A stretch of 12,550 bases of DNA from an uncultured Eubacteriales bacterium (lineage in GTDB: Bacteria > Bacillota > Clostridia > Monoglobales > Monoglobaceae), in assembly GCA_900550775.1 (NCBI GenBank), contig URTH01000040.1:1-12550 (forward strand), read 5' to 3'. Position 1 is the stretch's first letter. Each line of letters begins with the position of its first letter. The translations under genes were made by a program, and so were the position numbers. Shown here piece by piece: positions 1 through 8,560 of the stretch. The notes under the pieces are model-generated. The model was not told the DNA's origin. It did no database searches and saw only the letters and a list, made by a program, of their open reading frames with translations.

Positions 1-35
1 CAATTGATTCAAAGCAATATCTTGCTGAAAACTGA
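1..35 (+). CDS. Possible 3' end of an upstream gene
   Basis: Frame 3 reads ten sense codons (IDSKQYLAEN) and stops at TGA 33-35, seventeen bases before a strong plus-strand terminator. A terminator this good needs a plus-strand gene ending just before it, and this is the most natural candidate. Only ten codons are visible, so no product can be named. The frame could also be chance. Confidence 0.3.
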   Translation, partial: IDSKQYLAEN

Positions 36-51
36 CTTTTTCGACAGTCTG

Positions 52-78
52 AAAGCTGCCGCACGGCAGCTTTTTTTT
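52..78 (+). terminator. Rho-independent terminator (plus strand)
   Basis: A GC-rich stem, AAAGCTGCCG (52-61) with CGGCAGCTTT (64-73), is followed by eight T residues (71-78). It should end transcription from a gene to the left of the window. The same stem lies just after the stop of the minus-strand VIT gene, where it is followed by only three U residues, so it may act weakly in that direction too. Confidence 0.8.
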
Positions 79-80
79 GA

Positions 81-2030
81 TTACAAGTCCAGTATAAGCA
101 GCATGGCCGCCGCGCGGACGCTGTTTTTTTCCAGCAGTTCGCGCAGCAGGGTACGCCTTGCCGGCATCCTTTGCCGCAGCGCGGACAGCGAAAACGGCTC
201 CTTCTTCCATGCAAAAAGCGCCTGTTTCCAGAATCCGTCCGGCGCGCTGCGCAAATACGCCTCGGCTTCTTTGACGATAAGCTCCGCCGCCGCAGCCCGT
301 GACCGTGCCTGCATTGCCAGCGCGGCAAGCGCCGTCTCCTCTGCCCGTTCGGTTTCTTCCGCGCAGGGACTGCATATCGCGCCGTCAGCACGAACGCCCA
401 TAAACAGAGTTTGCCGGCAAATACTATGTAAGGTCTCCTTCGGCAGCTCTGCGGTTCGTTCGTCTCCCTCGCGGAAGGCGGATTTTTTTCCGAAAACCGC
501 TTCCATTCCATCCGATACCGCCGTACAAAACGGCACGGCAATTCCCCCATCGCCATCCCGATCCGGCAGCACCAGCGCCATTTCATCATTCAAAATATGA
601 TAATCCGTTCCCAGATTTTCCAGTTCCCGTTTCATTGCCCGCAGCGAAGAACCCCCGGTTTTTTGCAGCAGCTTTTTGATCTGCCGGCTCTTTTCCGCCG
701 CATAAAGCTGCCCGGCCGCCGGAAAGGCCTCGTGTACCTCGTTTTGGCTATCCGCGCTTTCTGTCGGCGCACCGCCGCAAAAAATCTCAAACTGCTGCGG
801 CACATCGCCGGTATAGGTAACAAAGATATCCCGGTACCCGTCTGCGGCAAAGCTTGTCCCCTCTGCCATAAAAAGCTCATGCACCGTCCCGTTGCAGGAA
901 CAAACCGTCTCGTCGGCGCCGTCATAATAAAGGGATGCAAGCAAATCCGCAAGATCTTTTTCCCTCTTTTCGGCAATCCAGACATACCGTCCCGGCTCCT
1001 TAGCTTTCCAGTATGCACCCAGCGGCGAAACGTTCCCGGCGCCCGTGATAAAAAGATGCAGCGGACAGACCGGGGAAATCCCGTCAAGAACCTGCTCCGG
1101 GTAGAGGATCGACGCCCCCGACACCAAAACAGAGAGCGTTTTTGCGCTCTGGGCAGCCAACGCCCTCTCCAGTGTATCATGCAGGCTTCCGCCGGTTTTT
1201 TGTGCCTGAAGCCAAGCAAAGGTCATAAGCTCTTCGGTCGGGATGCAGGGCATATCCGCCCCGGTTGCCCAAAGCTCTGCCGGTGTATCCTTTGGCAGCA
1301 GCAAAAACAGATCGTAAAACAGTTTTTTCACCCTCTGCACGGTTTTCAGTTCCATACCACCGCTGAGATCCAGGATAAACTGTACCTTGTCCTTATCCCA
1401 CCTTTGGTAACGCTGTCTGTCATGGGAAAACAGCCGAAAATATCCCATGCCGCCGCGCATTTCATCCCAAACGTAGCCGACCGATCCGGGGTTTTTCACC
1501 TCAAACTCCAATACGATATCGCGCTGCGCATGCTCAGAAAATTCCAGCTGCCGGTCGGCGCGGTAGGGCGCACGGCTTTCTACCCCGTCCAGAGTGAGCG
1601 ATACCGTCATCGGACAGACATTTTGCTCCACGGGATGGAGCAGCGGCAGCCATAGCCCGAAAGGCAAAACCAGTGTGCATACGTCCTTGTTCTGCGGCAG
1701 ACGCAGCAGATAGGAAAGCACCACCGTGCAGCTCTCTCCCGGCGCAAGCCCCTCCCAGGAAAGCTCGTAAATCCCCGACTTTAACCGGGTCAGACAATAG
1801 CCACAATCCCGGTATATACTGCTTGCCGCCGTGACGATCTCGGATCGCAGCAGCGCCTTTGCCCCCGTCAAAAGCTGCATATCCGTAATCACCGCCCCCT
1901 CCGGCAGCGGAAAGTAATAACGGGGCGATACACTCTCTCCTCCGGGGTTGACAAAATCATAGCGCACCGTAAGCGCGGCATATGCCGGCCGAATCTGGCC
2001 GGTTACCTCCATATTCTTTAAAAAATTCAT
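81..2030 (-). CDS. VIT domain / von Willebrand A-like protein
   Basis: The 649-residue product has a VIT (vault inter-alpha-trypsin) domain at about residues 5-115: FVNPGG..., YYFPLPEGAVITDM at 39-52 and LAPGESCTVVLSY at 95-107 match the usual FPLP and PPGE-V-V-L-Y positions. A vWA-like fold follows at about 215-355, starting with FILDLSGGM (218-226). The metal site is degraded. The usual DxSxS reads D221-L-S223-G-G225, the second-loop Thr appears as Ser in TGGSL (279-283), and the usual TDG reads VSGAS (303-307). The C-terminal third has YAAEKSRQIKKLL and LNDEMALVLPD (480-490), like other bacterial VIT/vWA proteins, then an Ala/Glu-rich helical tail. There is no signal peptide or membrane segment, so it is probably cytoplasmic. 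Its role is unknown; VIT/vWA proteins are usually scaffolds or adhesion-type binders. The start is chosen by a GAGG site four bases before ATG. It is divergent from an XRE regulator that may control it. Confidence 0.75.
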   Translation of the reverse strand: MNFLKNMEVTGQIRPAYAALTVRYDFVNPGGESVSPRYYFPLPEGAVITDMQLLTGAKALLRSEIVTAASSIYRDCGYCLTRLKSGIYELSWEGLAPGESCTVVLSYLLRLPQNKDVCTLVLPFGLWLPLLHPVEQNVCPMTVSLTLDGVESRAPYRADRQLEFSEHAQRDIVLEFEVKNPGSVGYVWDEMRGGMGYFRLFSHDRQRYQRWDKDKVQFILDLSGGMELKTVQRVKKLFYDLFLLLPKDTPAELWATGADMPCIPTEELMTFAWLQAQKTGGSLHDTLERALAAQSAKTLSVLVSGASILYPEQVLDGISPVCPLHLFITGAGNVSPLGAYWKAKEPGRYVWIAEKREKDLADLLASLYYDGADETVCSCNGTVHELFMAEGTSFAADGYRDIFVTYTGDVPQQFEIFCGGAPTESADSQNEVHEAFPAAGQLYAAEKSRQIKKLLQKTGGSSLRAMKRELENLGTDYHILNDEMALVLPDRDGDGGIAVPFCTAVSDGMEAVFGKKSAFREGDERTAELPKETLHSICRQTLFMGVRADGAICSPCAEETERAEETALAALAMQARSRAAAAELIVKEAEAYLRSAPDGFWKQALFAWKKEPFSLSALRQRMPARRTLLRELLEKNSVRAAAMLLILDL

Positions 2031-2130
2031 ACTCCCTCACCCAAACATTATGGATCATCCCAGGGCGCAGCGCCAATCTCCCCCGGCTTTTCTGCGCTCT
2101 TTTGTATTTTCCAAAAATTACTACGCTATC

Positions 2131-2159
2131 AGCATATCACAAATAACACTATTAGTCAA
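2131..2159 (-). promoter_or_regulatory. Promoter of the VIT/vWA gene
   Basis: On the minus strand, TTGACT (2159-2154) and TATGCT (2136-2131) are separated by 17 bases, a good sigma-A match. The predicted start is near 2124, giving a leader of about 95 bases. It faces away from the XRE promoter some 20 bp to its right. Confidence 0.6.
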
Positions 2160-2179
2160 TATTTCATACTTATAATATC

Positions 2180-2214
2180 TTAATAATTGAAAACAATTAG
2201 TATATAATTACTAC
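2180..2214 (+). promoter_or_regulatory. XRE gene promoter with operator-like repeats
   Basis: TTAATA (2180-2185) and TATAAT (2203-2208) are 17 bases apart. Two inverted repeats overlap the promoter: AATTG-AAAA-CAATT (2185-2198) in the spacer, and TAGTA-TATAAT-TACTA (2198-2213) enclosing the -10 box exactly. This fits autorepression by the XRE protein, which is inferred from position and symmetry only. Confidence 0.55.
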
Positions 2215-2232
2215 TAAAAAGGCGGTGATCGC

Positions 2233-2574
2233 GTGAAAAGCACATTCAATTACAACGCACTTGGCCAAAGAGTACGCAAACGGCGGAAGGAATTGCAGTT
2301 AACCCAGGAGCAGCTGGCGGAGGCCTGCAATTTATCCGCTGCGCATATCGGACACATTGAACGCGGCACCAGAGCCTTGTCGATCGAATCGCTGCTGACT
2401 CTGGCCGATATTTTAGATGTCAGCACCGACTATCTGCTGCTGGACATCACCCCGGCCGGTGAGCGGCATCTGGATCGCCTGTTTCACGCGATGGACAACA
2501 CCAATCCGCAAAAAATGGCCTCGTTTTATGCGATTGTAAAAATTCTGGCCGAACATATCGACCAGCTGCCGTAA
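2233..2574 (+). CDS. Small XRE-family HTH transcriptional regulator
   Basis: This 113-residue protein has a Cro/C1-type helix-turn-helix at about residues 9-65. LGQRVRKRRKELQLTQEQLAEACNLS gives helices 1-2, AAHIGHIERGTRALSIESLLTLADIL gives the recognition helix and helix 4, and VSTDYLLL closes the fold. The remaining ~45 residues are helical and may dimerise. The start is a GTG preceded by AAGGCGGTG about 6 bases upstream; no ATG lies between promoter and domain. It probably acts as a DNA-binding repressor in the cytoplasm. Its own promoter carries inverted repeats, and the divergent VIT/vWA gene is the obvious second target. The protein is a stand-alone regulator: there is no peptidase or toxin partner beside it. 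The family is secure; the targets are inferred. Confidence 0.9.
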   Translation: MKSTFNYNALGQRVRKRRKELQLTQEQLAEACNLSAAHIGHIERGTRALSIESLLTLADILDVSTDYLLLDITPAGERHLDRLFHAMDNTNPQKMASFYAIVKILAEHIDQLP

Positions 2575-2595
2575 CAATGCAAAGTCAAAATCCAA

Positions 2596-2616
2596 AATCC
2601 GCCGATCCGGCGGATT
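2596..2616 (+). terminator. Hairpin after the XRE gene, no U tract
   Basis: AATCCGCCG (2596-2604) and CGGCGGATT (2608-2616) form a perfect 9-bp stem with a 3-base loop, 22 bases after the XRE stop. No T run follows, so it is at best a weak terminator or a 3'-end stabiliser. Confidence 0.4.
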
Positions 2617-2639
2617 GAGCGTATCGATAAACCTATTTT

Positions 2640-2770
2640 GCGAAAAATTTCATTTTGATTCTATCGCCGTCCCCTGCTTAGCCATGCCGTCTCCGCTCTC
2701 GCCTCGGTCAGCGATGGACGACTGCCACCGGCAGTCATCGCCGCGGCGGCGCAGAAATGAAATTTTTCGC
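2640..2770. repeat. 131-bp element with 16-bp terminal inverted repeats
   Basis: GCGAAAAATTTCATTT (2640-2655) is repeated as a perfect inverse at 2755-2770. Inside lies a second hairpin: GCGAT (2711-2715) pairs with ATCGC (2737-2741) and GACTGCC (2720-2726) with GGCAGTC (2730-2736), with a loop of ACC and a four-base bulge. No convincing ORF or transposase is present. The form is that of a small non-autonomous element (MITE or REP-like) or a long mRNA 3' structure. It begins 10 bases after the stop of the lower TauE/SafE gene and occupies most of the otherwise gene-free stretch 2575-2780. I see no clear target-site duplication. Confidence 0.6.
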
Positions 2771-2780
2771 CGATTTTATT

Positions 2781-3152
2781 TTATTTTCTTTTTGTACGAA
2801 AAATTTTTATCCCTTTGACCACCTCAAAGACGCCGATCAAAAACAAAAACACGCCAAACATCTTCCGCAGCAAACCGCCCGAAATCCCGGTGGCAAGCCA
2901 CGCGCCGCCCAGTGCGCCGATTATGCCGCTTGCCGCAATCATGGCGGCGGTTTTCAGCTCAACATTCTTATTTTTGATATGCACAATCAGCGAAACCACC
3001 GCGGTCGGCAAAAAATAGATCAAATTGATCCCCTGCGCGACATGCTGCGGCGTTCCTTCCAAAAAAATCAGCGCCGGGATCAAGATCGCGCCGCCGCCGA
3101 TTCCCATACCGCTGATGATACCGCTGAAAAACCCGACCAAGATCTGCAGCAT
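2781..3152 (-). CDS. TauE/SafE family permease, half-size protein B
   Basis: This 123-residue membrane protein has about four hydrophobic segments (near residues 4-28, 41-59, 66-88 and 93-117) and the TauE/SafE signature GFFSGIISGMGIGGGAILIPAL at 7-27. TauE/SafE proteins are usually ~250 residues, made of two such repeats; this is one repeat. The family is linked to export or uptake of sulfite, sulfoacetate and other small organic anions; the substrate here cannot be read from sequence. It lies 49 bases downstream of a second half-protein on the same strand, so the two probably form a heterodimer equal to one full transporter. A purine-rich leader with GAGGGAG precedes the ATG. The C-terminus is basic (KIFRTKRK), which suggests a cytoplasmic end. 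Confidence 0.85.
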   Translation of the reverse strand: MLQILVGFFSGIISGMGIGGGAILIPALIFLEGTPQHVAQGINLIYFLPTAVVSLIVHIKNKNVELKTAAMIAASGIIGALGGAWLATGISGGLLRKMFGVFLFLIGVFEVVKGIKIFRTKRK

Positions 3153-3201
3153 CTTCTCTCTCCCTCACTTCTTCTCTTCTCTTTGTCTTTGCGCGGCCGC
3201 G

Positions 3202-3555
3202 CTAAAAAATCATTTTGACCGCCGTCCCCATAATCACCGCGCCGAACAGGATTTTCAGCCAGTGCTTGGGGATTTTGCCGAGCAGCTTTGCCCCGGCAAA
3301 GCCGCCGATCACGCCGCCGACGGTCACTGCTTTCCACAGTCCGAAATCAAAATAGCCCCGGATCAGATAAAACACCATACTCACCAGCGATAAGACCAGA
3401 ATCACGGCGATTGCGGTCGCATGAGACTTTTTTTCGTCCATTTTTAAAAACTGTTCCATCGCCGGCACAACCACGCTGCCGCCGCCGGCGCCGAACAGCC
3501 CGTTCAGCACGCCGCTGATCAGCCCGATGATGATATGCGTCCGATACTTCTTCAT
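3202..3555 (-). CDS. TauE/SafE family permease, half-size protein A
   Basis: This 117-residue protein has four predicted membrane segments (about 8-31, 46-66, 73-92 and 98-116) and the glycine-rich motif GLISGVLNGLFGAGGGSVVVP at 11-31, the N-terminal repeat signature of TauE/SafE permeases. HATAIAVILVLSLVS (45-59) matches the usual second helix. It is first in a two-gene unit with the other half-protein. Each half has its own ribosome site and intact ends, so this looks like a stable split rather than a recent frameshift. GGAGG sits four bases before ATG and directly abuts the poly-U tail of the beta-galactosidase terminator, so expression may depend on readthrough. Confidence 0.85.
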   Translation of the reverse strand: MKKYRTHIIIGLISGVLNGLFGAGGGSVVVPAMEQFLKMDEKKSHATAIAVILVLSLVSMVFYLIRGYFDFGLWKAVTVGGVIGGFAGAKLLGKIPKHWLKILFGAVIMGTAVKMIF

Positions 3556-3564
3556 ACTTCCTCC

Positions 3565-3600
3565 AAAAAAATAAGACTACCACTTATAGTGATAGTCTTA
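3565..3600 (-). terminator. Terminator of the beta-galactosidase gene
   Basis: A 13-bp stem with one wobble position (3600-3588 with 3584-3572) and a 3-base loop is followed on the minus strand by seven U residues (3571-3565). It lies 15 bases after the beta-galactosidase stop. The very next bases are the GGAGG ribosome site of the TauE/SafE gene, leaving no room for a separate promoter after it. Confidence 0.85.
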
Positions 3601-3615
3601 CCAAAATTTTGTTTT

Positions 3616-6483
<2,868 letters not shown>

Positions 6484-6520
6484 TTACATGATTTTATGTA
6501 TTGTGTTCGCCTGTTTTTAT

Positions 6521-6535
6521 AAATTCACTGAATTT
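6521..6535. promoter_or_regulatory. Palindrome upstream of lacZ, candidate operator
   Basis: AAATTCA-C-TGAATTT is a perfect 7-1-7 inverted repeat some 50 bases before the lacZ start. On the minus strand it lies just upstream of a TATAAA that could serve as -10, although I find no good -35. Position suggests a repressor or activator site. No regulator gene is adjacent. Confidence 0.35.
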
Positions 6536-6574
6536 CGTCCATTTCCCTTATGTGATGCACAATCTCGCCGCCCC

Positions 6575-6603
6575 TTGACAAATCGCCGTTTCGGTGCTAG
6601 ACT
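6575..6603 (+). promoter_or_regulatory. Promoter of the YbaK-family gene
   Basis: A perfect TTGACA (6575-6580) is followed after 17 bases by TAGACT (6598-6603). Transcription should begin near 6610, followed at once by the AAGGAGG ribosome site. This leaves a leader of about 16 bases and rules out any start upstream of 6626. Confidence 0.75.
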
Positions 6604-6625
6604 ACCGAAAGACAAGGAGGTTTTT

Positions 6626-7108
6626 ATGATGAAAAAAGCACCCAAGACAAACGCCATGCGCATTTTAGATACGCACCGCATCGACTACCGCGAGATCCTG
6701 TATGACAGTGACGGCTTTATGGACGGCGTCTCCATCGCCGAAAAGCTGGGTCAGCCGGTTGATAAAACCTTTAAAACGCTGGTTACGGTGGGCAAGAGCA
6801 AAAACCACTACGTCTTTATGATTCCGGTCAACGCCGCGCTTGATTTAAAAAGCGCTGCCGCCGCAGTAGGCGAAAAATCGGTCGAGATGATTCCGGTTAA
6901 GGACATCACCGCCGTGACCGGCTATATCCGCGGCGGCTGCAGTCCCCTTGGGATGAAAAAGCAATTTCGCACCGTGGTCGACCAAAGCGCCCTGGATCAT
7001 GAAACCATCCTGTTCAGCGGCGGCCGCCGCGGCGCACAGATCGAGATGGATCCGCGCCGTCTGCCGGAGCTGATTGACGCGGCGTTTTGCGATGTCATCA
7101 TGGACTGA
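6626..7108 (+). CDS. ybaK: Cys-tRNA(Pro)/Cys-tRNA deacylase, YbaK/EbsC family
   Basis: The 160-residue protein is a trans-editing hydrolase that removes cysteine mischarged onto tRNA(Pro) by prolyl-tRNA synthetase, protecting translation fidelity in the cytoplasm. The whole length matches the YbaK domain. DKTFKTLV (46-53) carries the conserved catalytic-site lysine K50, GYIRGGCSPLGMKK lies at 99-112, and the glycine-rich SGGRRGAQIEMDP at 131-143 lines the substrate pocket. The length equals the normal family size. The open frame extends upstream to 6488, but the promoter (6575-6603) and AAGGAGG (6614-6620) fix the start at ATG 6626; a second ATG at 6629 is also possible. It is a single-gene unit between the divergent lacZ and a convergent operon. 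Confidence 0.93.
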   Translation: MMKKAPKTNAMRILDTHRIDYREILYDSDGFMDGVSIAEKLGQPVDKTFKTLVTVGKSKNHYVFMIPVNAALDLKSAAAAVGEKSVEMIPVKDITAVTGYIRGGCSPLGMKKQFRTVVDQSALDHETILFSGGRRGAQIEMDPRRLPELIDAAFCDVIMD

Positions 7109-7146
7109 CATCCGGCTAGCCGGATGTCAGCAAAATCGGCTTTTTT
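7105..7146 (+). terminator. Terminator of the YbaK-family gene
   Basis: A perfect 26-base palindrome (7105-7130) overlaps the stop codon TGA (7106-7108). An alternative stem, AGCCG-G-AT (7118-7125) with ATCGGCT (7135-7141), ends directly at a six-T run (7141-7146) and is the better terminator. The two folds share bases and cannot coexist. The rest of the gap to 7227 holds only a GC-rich 7-bp hairpin (7166-7183) and no gene. Confidence 0.7.
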
Positions 7147-7227
7147 ATGCCGCCGTTGTCACTTCTGCCGCGCCGCCGCGGCAAACAACTTTATCTAACC
7201 TGATGTTAGCGTAATTTATCAACATGA

Positions 7228-7256
7228 CAAAGGGCAGTGGATTCTTCCACTGCCCT
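7228..7256 (-). terminator. Terminator of the glycosyltransferase operon
   Basis: A perfect 10-bp stem (7256-7247 with 7240-7231, AGGGCAGTGG type) with a 6-base loop lies 30 bases after the glycosyltransferase stop. On the minus strand it is followed by TTGTC, a poor U tract, so termination may be incomplete or aided. Confidence 0.65.
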
Positions 7257-7286
7257 CAGTATAACACAGGTGATTGCGCCATACAA

Positions 7287-8405
7287 TCATGAATTATTAT
7301 CCTTTTGTATTAAATTTTTAACATAGCTCACAAGATCCATGGTCGAATTGGGCTTTCGCAGCAGGGCGATGCCCTCCTTCAGTGCCGCAAGATGATCCCG
7401 ATTGGTAAACATATGATAAATCGCGTCGTCCAGCGGGAACGTCTTGCTGATCTTCATGGCCGCGCCGGTGTTGAGCAAAAACTCCACATTGCGATCCTCC
7501 TGTCCCGGCACCGGGTTATTCATAATCATGGGCAGCCCCTTGGCAAGCGCCTCGCTGGTAGTCAGTCCGCCCGGCTTTGTCACGATACAATCCGCTGCAT
7601 CCATAAACACGTCTACGTTATCAATATAGCCGTAGTTATAAATCGGCTTTTTCATAGACAGGCGGTCGATCTGCTCTTTCAGCTTTTTATTATTGCCGCA
7701 GACCGTGACAATCTGAAAATCAAAATCCAGCCTGTCAAGCTCCTTAATTTCGTCTAAGACATTGCCAAAGCCCATGCTGCCGCTCATCACCAGCACCGTT
7801 TTTCGGTTCGGAATCTGCAAAATTGAAAACGCCTCTTCGCGGCTGCGGTGCTGCGCAAACTTGGGGTTAATCGGAATCCCCAACGGCAAAAACTTTTCCT
7901 TTGGGATTCCCTTTTTGGTTCCCTGATAGGTCAAAAGCTCACTCGCCGTCACGTAATAGTCAAGACAGGTGTCCTCCCAGTACGGATGAATGGTAAAATC
8001 CGTCACAATCCCGATGGTGCGGATATGCATATCGATATGCTCGGTCAGATACGTGACCAAAAGCGCGGCAAACACGTGCGTGCAGATGATAAAATCCGGC
8101 TTTTCGTTCCGCACCAGCTTTAAAAGCCGTCTGGCAAGCAGGGTGTTTGTCATCTTCGGCAGCGAATGACTGCCGGACGCCTCTCTCTTTTCACACATGC
8201 GATAGCCGCCGCCGTAAATCTTCGGCATCGTTTTGGTGGACATCAGATACAGCTTTGAGACCGACTCGGACAGCAGCGGATTGATATATTCAAACACGTC
8301 CATATAGCGGCACGGTACGCCGTGGCTTTCAAAGCATTCCGCCAAGACCTTTGCCGTCTGGTTGTGTCCCTGTCCTGCCGTAATCGAAAAAATCAAGCCC
8401 TTCAT
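7287..8405 (-). CDS. MGDG synthase / processive diacylglycerol glucosyltransferase-like GT28
   Basis: The 372-residue protein matches the MGDG synthase/UgtP branch of glycosyltransferase family 28, two Rossmann-like domains joined by a short linker. The N-terminal acceptor domain has SITAGQGHNQTA (7-18), the GxGH lipid-side loop, and TH (109-110) and TDF (135-137). The C-terminal nucleotide-sugar domain has LVMSGSMG (205-212), KPGGLTTSEALAKG (277-290) and PVPGQEDRN (298-306), which bind the UDP-sugar. It probably transfers glucose or galactose from UDP-sugar to diacylglycerol at the inner face of the membrane, giving glycolipids and lipoteichoic acid anchors. The sugar is not readable. The ATG overlaps the stop of the small upstream ORF (ATGA), and its AAAGGAG ribosome site lies inside that ORF, so translation is probably coupled. 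It is the last gene of the addA operon. Confidence 0.88.
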   Translation of the reverse strand: MKGLIFSITAGQGHNQTAKVLAECFESHGVPCRYMDVFEYINPLLSESVSKLYLMSTKTMPKIYGGGYRMCEKREASGSHSLPKMTNTLLARRLLKLVRNEKPDFIICTHVFAALLVTYLTEHIDMHIRTIGIVTDFTIHPYWEDTCLDYYVTASELLTYQGTKKGIPKEKFLPLGIPINPKFAQHRSREEAFSILQIPNRKTVLVMSGSMGFGNVLDEIKELDRLDFDFQIVTVCGNNKKLKEQIDRLSMKKPIYNYGYIDNVDVFMDAADCIVTKPGGLTTSEALAKGLPMIMNNPVPGQEDRNVEFLLNTGAAMKISKTFPLDDAIYHMFTNRDHLAALKEGIALLRKPNSTMDLVSYVKNLIQKDNNS

Positions 8406-8560
8406 TGTGCAGATCTCCTTTCCCTTTGATCCCCTGATCTCATGTTATGGTAAAAATAAAACACATCCTCTTCCCGCGGCGCAAAATGCACGCCGATCTT
8501 AAATGCCGCATCCCCAAACACACAAAAACTATCAGGCCCTGTCCGAAAATGCAAAGCCAT
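8402..8560 (-). CDS. Small 52-residue protein between addA and the glycosyltransferase
   Basis: The ATG at 8560 follows the addA stop TAG with no gap, in the same frame, and the frame runs 52 codons to a TGA that overlaps the next gene's ATG by four bases (ATGA). The product starts MALHFRTGPDSFCVFGDAAF and continues KIGVHFAPREEDVFYFYHNM before a charged tail SGDQRERRSAQ. It is rich in Phe and His in a beta-like pattern, with one Cys and no signal or membrane segment. I recognise no family. The exact fit into the 155-base gap, and the lack of a terminator or promoter there, argue for a real translated gene. A weak AGGCGG lies in the addA 3' end, so it may rely on reinitiation after addA. It could instead be an addA stop-readthrough tail or a remnant. 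Confidence 0.5.
   Translation of the reverse strand: MALHFRTGPDSFCVFGDAAFKIGVHFAPREEDVFYFYHNMRSGDQRERRSAQ

Noticed and set aside
597..1655. Long plus-strand open frame of 352 codons opposite the VIT/vWA gene
   Set aside because: It lies wholly antisense to a gene with recognisable domains, its product is Arg/His/Pro-rich without a family pattern, and there is no promoter or ribosome site. It is a GC-bias shadow.
3153..3195. Long purine-rich tract on the minus strand between the TauE/SafE halves
   Set aside because: It could suggest unusual DNA structure, but it is short and imperfect, and a purine-rich leader with a ribosome site is ordinary in this kind of genome.
2615..3218. Plus-strand small frames across the inverted-repeat element and the TauE/SafE genes
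   Set aside because: One is mostly repeat sequence with an Arg-rich product, and the others are antisense to the membrane proteins. None has a credible ribosome site.
3572..3600. Operator-like half sites TATCAC and GTGGTA with a 5-base gap, as in phage lambda operators
   Set aside because: The match falls inside a 13-bp stem followed by seven U residues at the end of lacZ, so a terminator explains it fully. No lambda-type repressor or prophage is present.
6488..6625. 46-residue N-terminal extension of the YbaK-family protein
   Set aside because: The extension overlaps the gene's own promoter, is Cys/Phe-rich unlike the family, and lies before a strong ribosome site at the start that gives the normal family length.
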